Numbered from the stretch's first letter, positions 21,517-30,128 are shown. The stretch: 41,113 nucleotides of DNA from Andreprevotia chitinilytica DSM 18519 (GCF_000711875.1 NZ_JONM01000029.1:1-41113), one strand, 5' to 3'. Translations and numbers: made by a program. The notes: generated by a model not told the origin, from the letters alone.

Positions 21517-22065
21517 ATGCTCGAATGCGTGACCCCGCCCAATGAGGCGCTGCTGACGCTGGCCGAAGCGCGCCTGCAATGCCGGATCGATGACGACGAC
21601 ACTGTGCAAGACAGCCTGCTGCAGATCCTGATCGCTGCTGCCCTGACGCAAGCCGAAGCGATCACCGACCGGCCGTTGTTACCGCAGACGTGGCGCCACA
21701 GCGCCGAGGTCTTCCCGGCCGGCGACATTCGCCTCAAGCCCGACGTGACAGCGGTCGCCAGCGTGCGTTACACCGACGCGGCCGGCATCACGCAAACCCT
21801 GCCGAGCACCGCCTACCGAATCGTCGAACGCCGTTTCCTGCGCCCCGCCAACAGCTGGCCGGACGGAACGCAACCCACCGTCGAATTCGACTGCGGCTGC
21901 TTCACCGCCGCCACCTTGTCGCCGGCCCTGAAAGCCTGGGCGCAGGTGTTCGTCGCCACGCTATTCGCCAACCGCGAAGCGATCAACCCCGGCGTGCTGA
22001 CCGAACTGCCACGCACCTACGTCGATGGCTTGCTGGATTACCTGCGTCTGGGCGAGGTGGGCTGA
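21517..22065 (+). CDS. head-tail connector (HK97 gp6 / phiE125 gp8-like)
   Basis: The 182-residue product opens with ECVTPPNEALLTLAEARLQCRIDDDDTVQDSLLQILIAAALTQAEAITDRPLLPQTW. The pattern LTLAEA+-x-x-x-R-x-D-x-x-x-xD..L..LI.AA...AE..T.R.L is typical of the phage gp6-like connector family. It should form a ring beneath the portal as part of the head-tail joint. The ribosome site is AGGAA, and the stop overlaps the next start as TGATG. The second half (SVRYTDAAGITQTLPSTAYRI) is the usual beta domain of the phiE125 gp8 subgroup. Confidence 0.85.
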   Translation: MLECVTPPNEALLTLAEARLQCRIDDDDTVQDSLLQILIAAALTQAEAITDRPLLPQTWRHSAEVFPAGDIRLKPDVTAVASVRYTDAAGITQTLPSTAYRIVERRFLRPANSWPDGTQPTVEFDCGCFTAATLSPALKAWAQVFVATLFANREAINPGVLTELPRTYVDGLLDYLRLGEVG

Positions 22066-22394
22066 TGCGGGCTGGCAAGCTGAACAAGCGCATCACCCTG
22101 CAGCGGCGCAGTGCCGGCAAAGACGAATACGGCGCACCGCTCAACCGCTGGGAATCCCTTCCCCCCATCTGGGCCGATATCCGCTTCACCAGCGGCAAAG
22201 AAGCCATTACGGCCGGCGCAGAAGCCAGCACGGCCGCCGCCAGTATCCGCATCCGCTATCGCACCGGTATCACCGCCGCCATGCGGGTGGTACACGGCAC
22301 GATGATCCTCAACATCAAGGCCGTGCTGCCCGATCTGGCGCGCAAGGAATACATCGACTTGGTGTGCGAAACCGACCCGAAGGCCACCTTATGA
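22065..22394 (+). CDS. head-tail adaptor / head-closure protein (SPP1 gp16-like)
   Basis: The 109-residue product MRAGKLNKRITLQRRSAGKDEYGAPLNRWE... contains the head-closure family pattern (G-x-L-x-xRI-x-x-x--x-D-x-G-x-x-x-x-W), then WADIRFTSGKEAI and RTGITAAMRVVHG. It is a small beta-barrel that closes the head channel and contacts the tail. Overlaps with both neighbours (TGATG and ATGA) show translational coupling in the connector cluster. Confidence 0.87.
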   Translation: MRAGKLNKRITLQRRSAGKDEYGAPLNRWESLPPIWADIRFTSGKEAITAGAEASTAAASIRIRYRTGITAAMRVVHGTMILNIKAVLPDLARKEYIDLVCETDPKATL

Positions 22395-22846
22395 GCAAGA
22401 TCCACGGCCTCGCCGAACTGACTGCCAAGCTCAACAGCTTGAGCGACAAAGCCGGCAAAAAAGCCGTCCAGAAAGCGCTCGGCGCAGGCGCCAAACCCAT
22501 CGTGAAGGAAATCCGCCGCCGCGTACCCAAAGACACCGGTTTCCTGAGAAAGCAGATCAACGCCCGCAAATCGCGCAGCAAGCTGCTGGTGCAGATCGGC
22601 GTGCGCCTGGCGCTGAAACCCGTGCGCGGCGACAAAGGCGCATACCGCATCCACCAGCGCGCCAAGATCAGCCCGGCTGGCCGGCTGCAGAACGCCAATG
22701 CCTTCTATTGGTATTACCTGGAATTTGGCACCAGCAAGATGGCGGCGCAGCCGTTCATGCAGCCCGGTTTCGATGCCAAGAAAGACGATGCGCTCGACGC
22801 CATTGTCGACAGCCTGCGCCGTGACGTGAATGAGGCTATCCGATGA
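22391..22846 (+). CDS. HK97 gp10-like tail-joining protein
   Basis: The 151-residue product MSKIHGLAELTAKLNSLSDKAGKKAVQKALGAGAKPIVKEIRRRVPKDTGFLRKQI... matches the gp10 family: GL-x-EL-x-x-x-L near the start, VPKDTGFLR in the middle and YWYYLEFGTSKMAAQPFMQPGFD near the end. It is part of the neck or tail completion complex in HK97-like phages. The start overlaps the previous stop as ATGA, and its own stop overlaps the next start. Confidence 0.9.
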   Translation: MSKIHGLAELTAKLNSLSDKAGKKAVQKALGAGAKPIVKEIRRRVPKDTGFLRKQINARKSRSKLLVQIGVRLALKPVRGDKGAYRIHQRAKISPAGRLQNANAFYWYYLEFGTSKMAAQPFMQPGFDAKKDDALDAIVDSLRRDVNEAIR

Positions 22847-23178
22847 ATCGGCTGACGGAATTGGTGACGATGCTGCAGGCGGTGGTCGGGGAGCATGTTT
22901 ACCCGGAGGTCGCGCCGGAAGGGACGCCCACGCCGTATGCGACGTGGCAGGTGATTTCAGAAATTCCCGAGAATCGGCTAGCGGGTGGGGCGAGTGCGTG
23001 GACGTTTCGGATTCAGGTCAATATCTGGGCGGGTGAATATGCCCAGGCGCGTAGTTTGATAGATGAATTCATAGGGGCACTACCACCAGCCTGGATGATT
23101 GAGTTCCGTAGTGCGTCGCCGGCTGGAGACGCTACATTGTATGGACAGCTGGTGGCAGTAGCTGCCTTGGATATTTAA
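22843..23178 (+). CDS. DUF3168 tail-terminator-like protein (HK97 gp11-like)
   Basis: The 111-residue product (MNRLTELVTMLQAVVGEHVYPEVAPEGTPTPYATWQVIS...) has the DUF3168 pattern: L-x-x-L-x-x-x-x-x-x-VYP-x-x-APEGTP-PYA-x-WQ-x-x-x, then FRIQVNIWA. Members cap the tail tube. The last ~25 codons shift to AT-richer usage (region from about 23065) and run straight into an AT-rich cargo island, so the C-terminus may have been altered by that insertion. Confidence 0.82.
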   Translation: MNRLTELVTMLQAVVGEHVYPEVAPEGTPTPYATWQVISEIPENRLAGGASAWTFRIQVNIWAGEYAQARSLIDEFIGALPPAWMIEFRSASPAGDATLYGQLVAVAALDI

Positions 23179-23263
23179 AAAAATCATGTCAAAGATGCGC
23201 TCTTAATCGTGTGCTGCTAGCTCTTCTACTAATATGCCGGAGTGATGTATTGGAGGTGCGACT

Positions 23264-24064
23264 ATGTTTGTATTCGAATTAACTATCCCCGGTACGTGGC
23301 TAGATTCTGAAGATCAGGACTGGAAGCATAAGATTGAGAATCTGATAAGGCATCTGGAATCTCAGTTCATTGAAGCTAACGTAGCCCTCAATCTGTTTAA
23401 TCAAGCACAAACTGATATTCAAGATTCGATTCCCTTGCATCTAGTCGCTGAAAGTTGGCAGCGCGATCAAGATCGCCGCGCGGAAATTCGGCGTGATGTT
23501 GAGCGCGAGATGGAAGGCCCGGTGCTAGCTGAGAATTGGCACAAAATCTCCTTTGAAACAGAAATAAGATTCAAGCGTGAGCAATGGATGAATGGCCAAG
23601 TGCCTCGGCGCTTCACGCATGTAGAGCCCTTCATTTTTGCGCGAGCGTTTCTCTATGCGCTTGATGCATTCGACAAATTCCTTGGTGTTTTAGCGAAGGA
23701 AAATGGAGTGCCAGCTGAAATTGCCACATTTCATCAGCAGGTGTCCGACGCATTTCCTGATCTACGCGGTGTACGGAATAGCGCCCAGCATCTTGAAGAT
23801 CGTGCGCGCGGACTGGGCGCGGGGAGAAACCCCAAGCCGATGGAGCTTCAACCTATACAGAACGCTGCAATTTACGCTCCTCAAGGCGGTGTGCTGGCGC
23901 TTAACAACCTTAATGGGTCGCGCTATGGGTCGACGACTGCAGATGGTCATTATGGAGAAGTTGATGTTTCTCCTGAGTCGCTAGCCCATTTGCAGCGTAT
24001 TTTTGAGGGAGCGTTGAATAGTTTCAAATGGTGTGGCCCACAAAGGCACATACCGGATGTGTGA
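23264..24064 (+). CDS. cargo gene of unknown function with a HEPN-type RNxxxH motif
   Basis: The 266-residue product is AT-rich compared with its neighbours and not part of the conserved morphogenetic set. GGAGGTG precedes the ATG. Residues 117-180 are helical (FTHVEPFIFARAFLYALDAFDKFLGVL...) and lead to VRNSAQHLEDR, where Arg171-Asn172...His176 is an exact R-[N/D/H]-x3-H motif. In HEPN-domain RNases this motif lies at the end of a helical bundle and forms the active site. The gene has its own terminator and sits between the tail-terminator and tail-tube genes, a common place for 'morons' expressed from the lysogen. HEPN assignment rests on one motif plus helical context; no family match was run. 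Confidence 0.7.
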   Translation: MFVFELTIPGTWLDSEDQDWKHKIENLIRHLESQFIEANVALNLFNQAQTDIQDSIPLHLVAESWQRDQDRRAEIRRDVEREMEGPVLAENWHKISFETEIRFKREQWMNGQVPRRFTHVEPFIFARAFLYALDAFDKFLGVLAKENGVPAEIATFHQQVSDAFPDLRGVRNSAQHLEDRARGLGAGRNPKPMELQPIQNAAIYAPQGGVLALNNLNGSRYGSTTADGHYGEVDVSPESLAHLQRIFEGALNSFKWCGPQRHIPDV

Positions 24065-24096
24065 ATTAAATATCTAACAACTTCATGTATTTATTC

Positions 24097-24120
24097 AAAC
24101 CCGCAATCGCGGGTTTTTTA
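24097..24120 (+). terminator. terminator of the first cargo island
   Basis: AAACCCGC-AATC-GCGGGTTT is a perfect 8-bp stem running into TTTTA. It stands between the cargo gene and the tail-tube gene. Confidence 0.8.
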
Positions 24121-24136
24121 TTTATAGGAGCAATCA

Positions 24137-24775
24137 ATGGCTTCCAAAGCAGTCAGCGCCCAGGGCGCCAAAATCAAGGTTTCCACCGGCAGCGGTGGTC
24201 CCAAGCCGATCACCGGGATCAGCAAGGGCAATCCGTGCGTGATCACCTCGAACGGCCACGGCTTCAAGCCGGGTAACGTGGTGGCGCTGGCCGCTATCGT
24301 CGGCATGGTCGAGTTGAACGGTAAAACCCCGGCCGTGCAGTACGTGACGGCGAATACCTACTCGCTGGCCGGGGTGGATTCGTCCGGTTTCGGCGACTAC
24401 ACCAACGGCGGCGCAGCAACGCCGGTGGCGTTTTCGGAGGTGGGCGAAGTGACTGACTTCGACGGGTTCGACGGGCAAGCCTCCGAAGAAGACGTGTCGA
24501 CGCTGGCCAGCGAAGCGGTCGAGAAGCGGCTCGGCCTGGTTGATTACGGTGGTTTGTCGCTCAGCCTCAAGTTCGTCAAATCCGACGTCGGCCAGGCCGC
24601 ATTGCGGTCTGCGCAAGTCACACGCGAGGTGCTCGATTTCATGATCGAGCTGAGTAATGGCGATGTCGCATCGTTCTCCGCGCTAGTGAAGCAGTTCTCC
24701 ATCGGTGGCGCGGTGAACAAGGTGCTGACCGGCAAGGTCCAGCTCACCATCAGCGGCCCGGTTGTCTGGGCTTAA
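24137..24775 (+). CDS. major tail tube protein with inserted FCCH-like domain
   Basis: The 212-residue product keeps a tail-tube frame: MASKAVSAQGAKIKVSTG at the start, then FSEVGEVTDFDGFDGQASEEDVSTLASEAVEKRLGLVDYG, and a C-terminus ending GKVQLTISGPVVWA. Between about 24 and 95 is an extra module (ITGISKGNPCVITSNGHGFKPG ... VGMVELNGKTPAVQYVTANTYSLAGVDSSGFGDYTNGG). It matches the FCCH-like repeat that phages carry in tail and fibre proteins (HGF-x-x-G, GM-x-x-LNG, DS-x-x-(Y/F)-x-x-Y). Such modules sit on the tube surface and may bind cells. AGGAG precedes the ATG. Confidence 0.85.
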   Translation: MASKAVSAQGAKIKVSTGSGGPKPITGISKGNPCVITSNGHGFKPGNVVALAAIVGMVELNGKTPAVQYVTANTYSLAGVDSSGFGDYTNGGAATPVAFSEVGEVTDFDGFDGQASEEDVSTLASEAVEKRLGLVDYGGLSLSLKFVKSDVGQAALRSAQVTREVLDFMIELSNGDVASFSALVKQFSIGGAVNKVLTGKVQLTISGPVVWA

Positions 24776-24784
24776 GGAGTGGAT

Positions 24785-25183
24785 ATGTCCAAGCTCAACC
24801 GCGAAAGCATTCTCGCCGCCCAGGATTGCGTCACCGAAACCGTACCGGTGCCGGAGTGGGGCGGTGACATCACCGTCACCGAAATGACCGGTGAGCAGTC
24901 CAGCCGCTTCTGGGATGAAGCCTTCACCAACGAAGGCGGCAAGCTGATCCGTAAAGGCACGTCGGCCGAATTCGCCGCCGCGCTGATCGTCGCCACCACG
25001 CAGGATGACGACGGCCTGCCGTTGTTCCTGCCCAGCGATATCCCGGCCCTGGTGCGCAAGTCCGACCGCGCGCTGAATCGCGTTTCCGATGTCGCCCTGC
25101 GGCTGAACAAGATGGGCCGTTACGCGAACGACACCGTAAAAAACTCCGCCGCGCCAGCGCCAGACGGTTCGCTTACCGCCTAG
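24785..25183 (+). CDS. tail assembly chaperone, unshifted form (gpG-like)
   Basis: The 132-residue product (MSKLNRESILAAQDCVTETVPVPEWGGDITVTEMTGEQSSRFWDEAF...) is the usual short tail chaperone following the tail-tube gene. AAGGAG lies five bases before the ATG. A slippery heptamer near its end yields a second, longer product. The chaperone coats the tape measure during tail assembly and leaves the finished tail. Confidence 0.87.
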   Translation: MSKLNRESILAAQDCVTETVPVPEWGGDITVTEMTGEQSSRFWDEAFTNEGGKLIRKGTSAEFAAALIVATTQDDDGLPLFLPSDIPALVRKSDRALNRVSDVALRLNKMGRYANDTVKNSAAPAPDGSLTA

Positions 25184-25512
25184 CGCTGGCGCTCGGTCGC
25201 CACGATGTCGATGGGCTGCTCGGCGAGCTGACCGCCAGCCAGTTCGCCGAGTGGCAAGCCTATTTCGCCATCGAACCGTGGGACGAAGAACGCGCCGATC
25301 TGCGCGCGGGCATCGTCGCCAGCACCCTCGCCAACTGCCACCGCGCGGAAGGCATCGACCCCTTCACCCCGCTCGACTTCATGCCGCTGGCCGAGCGCGA
25401 TCAGCCCGAATCTGAAGCCATTGACCCGAATCAAGCGATCCGGGCGCTGATCGATCAAGCCGCCCTTAAAGGAATCCAACCCAATGGCCAGTCTGGCGAA
25501 ACTCACGGTTGA
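24785..25512 (+). CDS. tail assembly chaperone, -1 frameshift form (gpGT-like, DUF4035)
   Basis: Ribosomes slipping back one base at A AAA AAC (25138-25144) continue LRRASARRFAYRLALALGRHDVDGLLGELTASQFAEWQAYFAIEP... to a stop at 25510-25512, giving about 242 residues. The shifted part matches the DUF4035 extension found in many lambdoid phages (RLALALG-x-x-DVD-x-LL ... EW-x-AYF-x-(I/L)EP). It has no start codon or ribosome site of its own, so frameshifting is the only plausible route. The end overlaps the tape-measure start by 29 bases. Confidence 0.85.
25138..25144 (+). promoter_or_regulatory. programmed -1 frameshift site A AAA AAC
   Basis: The heptamer sits in frame as GTA AAA AAC, the canonical X XXY YYZ form. 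The -1 frame is open for 122 further codons, while the zero frame stops at 25181-25183. Confidence 0.85.
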
Positions 25513-28297
25513 TCTCGAAGCCAATATCGCCCGCTTCGAACAAGGGCTGAACCGGGCCGAATCGCTGGCCCGCAAGCAGTCCGAAGCCATCACCCAGCAG
25601 CTCGGCAAAGTGGAAAGCACTGCCAGCCTGGCCGGCAAAGGGCTGATCGCGCTGGGCTCCATCCAGCTGGCTGATCACGTGGTCGATTGGGCGGCTGGCT
25701 CGGTGCATGCCTTGATCGATGTACAGCGCCAGTTCGAGCGCACCGACTCGGCCCTGCGCTTTGCCAACGGTGGTGATCTGAAGGGTGTGGCCACCGACCT
25801 AGCGTGGGTGCGCGAGCTGTCCAAAGAGCTGGGGCTGGAAGTCAGCAGCACCGCCCAAGCCTTTGCGCTGTTCTCCGGCGCCACCCGCGAGACGGTGCTG
25901 GAAGGGCAGAACACCAAGGACGTGTTCCGGGCGATCAGCACCGCATCGACCGCAATGGGCCTGAGTCTGGATGACACCAAGGGCGCGCTGCTGGCACTGA
26001 CGCAGATGGTGGCCAAGGGGACGGTGCAGGCCGAGGAATTCCGCGGCCAGTTGGCGGAACGCTTGCCGATTGCCACCAAGGCGGCAGCCGATGCGCTGGG
26101 TGTCACCACCGCCGAATTCACCCGCATGCTGAACAACGGCCAGGTGATCGCTTCCGACTTCCTGCCCAAGTTCGCCGCCGCCCTGCAGCGTGCCACGCAG
26201 GACACGGCGCAATACGGCAATCAGACCACCAAGGCGGTCAACGAAGTCAGCAGCGCCTGGACCGCAGCAAAAACCGAGATTGCCCAGACCGGCGCCAGCG
26301 ACTTCATCAACGGCCAACTGCGCATCCTGTCGGATGGCTTCGAGGATGTCGCGCGCTCGATCCACAAGGCACGCGACGAGGGCGGCGGCTTCTGGTCGCA
26401 GATGGCCGCTGGGGCGGGTGGCGCATTGCGCTTCCTCAACCCGAGCAATGCCTTCAGCTACCAGGCGCAAGATCCGCAGGCGCAATACAAGGCGCTGTCC
26501 GAGCGGCGGGCCGCACTGAGTCAGACGGCGGGCGCGGATGGCACCGGCAACACGCAGGAGATGATCCGCCAGATCGATCAGCAACTGGCCAAACTGAAAT
26601 CCTCGACGCCGGCCCTACGCTCCTTCGAGCCGACCACGCTTGGCGCCACGCAGTATGCCGAGCAGCAGCAACAGCACGCCCGCATCCTCAAGCAAGCCCG
26701 CGAGCGCGCCACCGACTACCTCAAGACCAGCAAGTATCAGACCCAAGCCGAAAAAGACGCGGCGGCACTGGATGCGCTGGACAAGGAATTCAAGGGCGCG
26801 ACGGCCGAGCTGAAGCCGGGCGATGCCGCCTATGACAAGGCGAGCCAGACCTACCAGACGCGCCGGGCGGAACTGCTCAAGACCCAAGCCAAGCACGACG
26901 CCCCGAAGAACGATCCGCTGCAGAACGCCTATTTGTCGCAAACGCTGCAGCTGTCGAAGGACATCGCCACCAGCCGCACCCATGTCGCCAATCTGGAAAA
27001 GGGCATCGCCGAGAGCGACGGCCGCCACACTGCTGCGCTGGAAGAATGGCTCAAGTACGACCGGGAAGGGCAGAAGCTTGGTGACACCAAAAAGGCCACC
27101 TTGGCGGCACTGGCCCGCGATGCCGATGCAATGGCGCGCAAGGAACGTGAAGCCGTGCAGTACTACGGCTTCATGCACGATTCGGCGCAGGCGCTGGGCA
27201 AGGTGCTGCGCGAGAACGCCAGTATCGCCCTGCATGGTCAGGCCAATCCGTACACCAGCGCGCAGGATCTGGAAGACCAGTTCGCACCGGGCGGCAAATA
27301 TGCCGATGTGCAAGACCCCGCGCGTCAAACGGCGATGCGGGCGGCAGCGGCGGCAATGGATCAGGCCGCCATGCAGCGCACCGTCGCCCAGGCTGGCTAC
27401 GACGATGGCAAGGCGCTGGAATCAGTCCGGCGCCAGATCGATCTGATCGGCCAATCCGCGCGCGAGCAGGAACGGCTGAATGCGCAGTACCAGATTCAGG
27501 ACGAATACGAGAAACGCGCGGTCGGCCTATCGGGTGAGCAGCTGCAAGCCCTGCAGGCGCAGACCGAGGAATACCAGACGCGGCTGCTGGATGCCATCGA
27601 GGCCCGCAACCAGAAGGAACGCGACTGGCAGACCGGCGCACAAGACGGCTTGCAGACCTACCTGGACAACGCCAGCAACATGGCGTCGCAAACCCGGTCG
27701 CTGGTTACGGATGGCATGCAGGGCTTCGAGAACGCGTTTACCAACGCTGCCGAGAGCGGCAAGTTGTCCTTCCATGATCTGACCCGCTCGATCCTGCTCG
27801 ATCTGGCCAAGATCGCCGAACGCCGCGCCATCGTCGGCCTGATGAATTACGCCATCGGCGCATTTACCGGGGACTCGGGCGCAGTCGGCACCGGTGGGAT
27901 TTCCGAAAGCTACAGCAACGACATGACCCGGTCAGTGATTCCGGGCCGCGCCTACGGTGGGCCGACCGAGGCGAACGGCCTCTATCAAGTGGTGGAAAAA
28001 GGCGAACCGGAAATGCTGCGCGTCGGTCGCGAGAGCTACTTGATGATGGGCTCACGCGGCGGTCAGGTCACCCCGTTGCGCAGTGGCGATGTGGGCGGGA
28101 GTGGTGGCGGTTCGCCCGTCATCAACCTGAATACGCAGATCGTGCTGTCGGATAGCGGCGCGCAAAGCAGCACCAGCGGCGACCAGAACGCCGCCCCGCG
28201 CCAACTGGCGGAGATGGTCAATCAGCAGATCACGCAGCAGCTGCAGCGGGAAAGCCGCCAAGGCGGTCTGCTCTGGAAAATGCGAGTGGGCGCATGA
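25484..28297 (+). CDS. tail tape measure protein
   Basis: At 937 residues this sets a tail of typical siphophage length. The N-terminus (MASLAKLTVDLEANIARFEQGLNRAES) and the region about 85-230 (TDSALRFANGGDLKG...LSKELGLEVSSTAQAFALFSGA ... MVAKGTVQAEEFRGQLAERLPIATKAAADALGVTTAEFTRML) are the tape-measure domain. A long coiled-coil middle follows (about 380-720). The lambda-type C-terminus has LSFHDLTRSILLDLAKIAERRAIVG, then a Gly-rich end with YQVVEKGEPEMLRVG. No lytic transglycosylase domain is seen. The start overlaps gpGT. Confidence 0.93.
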   Translation: MASLAKLTVDLEANIARFEQGLNRAESLARKQSEAITQQLGKVESTASLAGKGLIALGSIQLADHVVDWAAGSVHALIDVQRQFERTDSALRFANGGDLKGVATDLAWVRELSKELGLEVSSTAQAFALFSGATRETVLEGQNTKDVFRAISTASTAMGLSLDDTKGALLALTQMVAKGTVQAEEFRGQLAERLPIATKAAADALGVTTAEFTRMLNNGQVIASDFLPKFAAALQRATQDTAQYGNQTTKAVNEVSSAWTAAKTEIAQTGASDFINGQLRILSDGFEDVARSIHKARDEGGGFWSQMAAGAGGALRFLNPSNAFSYQAQDPQAQYKALSERRAALSQTAGADGTGNTQEMIRQIDQQLAKLKSSTPALRSFEPTTLGATQYAEQQQQHARILKQARERATDYLKTSKYQTQAEKDAAALDALDKEFKGATAELKPGDAAYDKASQTYQTRRAELLKTQAKHDAPKNDPLQNAYLSQTLQLSKDIATSRTHVANLEKGIAESDGRHTAALEEWLKYDREGQKLGDTKKATLAALARDADAMARKEREAVQYYGFMHDSAQALGKVLRENASIALHGQANPYTSAQDLEDQFAPGGKYADVQDPARQTAMRAAAAAMDQAAMQRTVAQAGYDDGKALESVRRQIDLIGQSAREQERLNAQYQIQDEYEKRAVGLSGEQLQALQAQTEEYQTRLLDAIEARNQKERDWQTGAQDGLQTYLDNASNMASQTRSLVTDGMQGFENAFTNAAESGKLSFHDLTRSILLDLAKIAERRAIVGLMNYAIGAFTGDSGAVGTGGISESYSNDMTRSVIPGRAYGGPTEANGLYQVVEKGEPEMLRVGRESYLMMGSRGGQVTPLRSGDVGGSGGGSPVINLNTQIVLSDSGAQSSTSGDQNAAPRQLAEMVNQQITQQLQRESRQGGLLWKMRVGA

Positions 28298-28641
28298 CGA
28301 CCGAACCAATCGAAACCTTCACCTGGTCGCCGCGCCTCGGGCCGAGCGGGCAAATCAAGCTGCGCGTGAAATCGGCCCGCTTCGGCGATGGCTACCAACA
28401 GGACGTCGGCGACGGCCTGAACAACATCGAGCAGTCCTGGCCGCTGGCGTTTACCGGTGATGAATCCTATGTCCGGCCGATCAAGGCGTTTCTCGAACGG
28501 CATCAAGGCTACAAGGCATTCAACTGGACGCCGCCGCTCGGCACGCCCGGCCGCTACAAGGTCGTTGAATTCAACCTCACCCCAGGCAGCGGCGGGCTGT
28601 ACACCGTCACCGCCACTTTGACCCAGAGCTTTGCACCATGA
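28294..28641 (+). CDS. minor tail protein (lambda gpM-like)
   Basis: The 115-residue product contains FTWSPRLGPSGQIKLRVKSARFGDGYQQDVGDGLN, the conserved opening of the phage minor tail protein family, and FLERHQGYKAFNWTPP. It is a tail-tip component joining the tube to the hub. The start overlaps the tape-measure stop as ATGA and the end overlaps the next start. Confidence 0.9.
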   Translation: MTTEPIETFTWSPRLGPSGQIKLRVKSARFGDGYQQDVGDGLNNIEQSWPLAFTGDESYVRPIKAFLERHQGYKAFNWTPPLGTPGRYKVVEFNLTPGSGGLYTVTATLTQSFAP

Positions 28642-29339
28642 CCATCACTGCCGACATGCAACTGCTGCAGCCGGGCGCCGAAGTGTTCCTGTACCAACTG
28701 GATGCAACCGCCATCGGCGGCGATCTGCTGCGCTTCCACGGCCACCTGCAGGCCGGGCCGATCTGGTGGCAAGGCCAGCAGTACGACCCGTGGCCGATCG
28801 AGGCGGAAGGGTTCGCCCGCACCAGCGAAGGCAAGCAACCCGCACCGACGCTGTCGGTCGGCAACGTCTCCGGCACGATTTCGGCGATGGTCATCTATCT
28901 GGATGACCTGGTCGGCGCCAGGCTCATCCGGCATCGCACGCTGACCAAGTTTCTGGATGCGGCCAACTTCCCCGACGGCAACCCGACTGCCAACCCGAAC
29001 GAAGAATTCCCGCCTGAGCTGTGGTTCATTGACCAGAAAACCGCCGAGACCTCGGCAGTGGTTACCTTCGAGCTGGCCAGCGCGGTGGATTTCAACGGCC
29101 AGCAGATTCCGGCTCGCCCCATCATTGCCAACGTGTGCTGGTGGCTGAGTCGCGGCGGTTATCGCGGCCCGTACTGCGGTTACACCGGCACCGCCTATTT
29201 CGACCGGGACGACCAGCCAGTGGTCGACCCGTCGCGGGATCGGTGTGGCGGCCGGCTGACCTCGTGCAAGTGCCGCCACGGCGAGCACGCCGAACTACCG
29301 TTCGGCTCGTTCCCTGCGGCTGATTTAATTCGGAGTTGA
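28638..29339 (+). CDS. minor tail protein (lambda gpL-like, probable Fe-S protein)
   Basis: The 233-residue product follows the gpL pattern: VFLYQLDATAIGGDLLRFHG, then SVGNVSGTISAMV, and ends FGSFPAADLI. Cysteines at 167, 180, 203, 210 and 212 cluster in the C-terminal part (CWWLSRGGYRGPYCGYTG ... DRCGG ... TSCKC). Lambda gpL is known to hold a [4Fe-4S] cluster through such cysteines, and conservation here suggests the same. It forms part of the tail tip with J. Confidence 0.88.
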   Translation: MTITADMQLLQPGAEVFLYQLDATAIGGDLLRFHGHLQAGPIWWQGQQYDPWPIEAEGFARTSEGKQPAPTLSVGNVSGTISAMVIYLDDLVGARLIRHRTLTKFLDAANFPDGNPTANPNEEFPPELWFIDQKTAETSAVVTFELASAVDFNGQQIPARPIIANVCWWLSRGGYRGPYCGYTGTAYFDRDDQPVVDPSRDRCGGRLTSCKCRHGEHAELPFGSFPAADLIRS

Positions 29340-29340
29340 G

Positions 29341-30114
29341 ATGCAAACCAAGACCGAAAGCGCCATCCGACATCACGCGATGGCGGAATACCCGCGCGAG
29401 TGCTGCGGCCTGGTGATCATCGAGCGCGGGCGCGAACGCTACGTGCCGTGTACCAACGAGGCAGCGAGTAGCGAGCACTTCCGGTTGCCGGCGAGTGAAT
29501 ACGCCGATGCGGAAACCCGAGGCGAAATCATCGCCGTGGTGCACTCGCACCCGGATATGCCAGCCCGGCCGAGCGAAGCCGACAAGGTCGCCTGCGAAGC
29601 TTCCGGCCTGCCCTGGATCATCGTTCGGGTGGATGGCCCGGAGCCGGTCACCCAAGAAATCGTCACTATCGAACCCTGCGGCTACCAGGCGCCGCTGGTG
29701 GGTCGCAGCTTCGCGCATGGCGTGCTCGATTGTTACACCCTGATTCGGGATTGGTATCAGCGCGAGCGGCATATCACGCTGCTCGACTTCGAGCGCGAGG
29801 ATGAATGGTGGAACAAGGGCCAAGACCTCTACATGCAACACTTCGCCGAGGCGGGTTTTACCCGGTTGCCAGACACCGCGCCGTTACAGGTGGGCGACGT
29901 GATCCTGATGCAGATTCGCGCCGATGCCACCAATCACGGCGCGGTCTATATCGGTGATGGGCTGATGCTGCATCACCTGTATGGGCGGCTGTCGACGCGG
30001 GATGTGTATGGGGGGTATTGGCGGGAGGTGACGCGGATGTTGTTGCGACGCCTATCGTCGTCAGGCACATGTGCGCTCACCGTGATCGACGAAGAGCAAC
30101 TCTACCGATCCTGA
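29341..30114 (+). CDS. tail tip protein K-like, Mov34/JAB plus NlpC/P60 domains
   Basis: The 257-residue product has an N-terminal JAB/MPN-like domain: EYPRECCGLVII with the acidic residue, then VVHSHPDMPARPSEAD giving the HxH-x7-S-x2-D metal site. The C-terminal domain is NlpC/P60: FAHGVLDCYTLIRDWYQ with the catalytic Cys, and TNHGAVYIGDGLMLHHLYG with the His. Such proteins cut peptidoglycan during tail-tip assembly or DNA entry. The last ~20 residues (RRLSSSGTCALTVIDEEQLYRS) do not look like the normal end of the family and fall at the edge of the cargo island, so the C-terminus has probably been replaced. Confidence 0.9.
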   Translation: MQTKTESAIRHHAMAEYPRECCGLVIIERGRERYVPCTNEAASSEHFRLPASEYADAETRGEIIAVVHSHPDMPARPSEADKVACEASGLPWIIVRVDGPEPVTQEIVTIEPCGYQAPLVGRSFAHGVLDCYTLIRDWYQRERHITLLDFEREDEWWNKGQDLYMQHFAEAGFTRLPDTAPLQVGDVILMQIRADATNHGAVYIGDGLMLHHLYGRLSTRDVYGGYWREVTRMLLRRLSSSGTCALTVIDEEQLYRS

Positions 30115-30128
30115 CATGATGATTGGTG

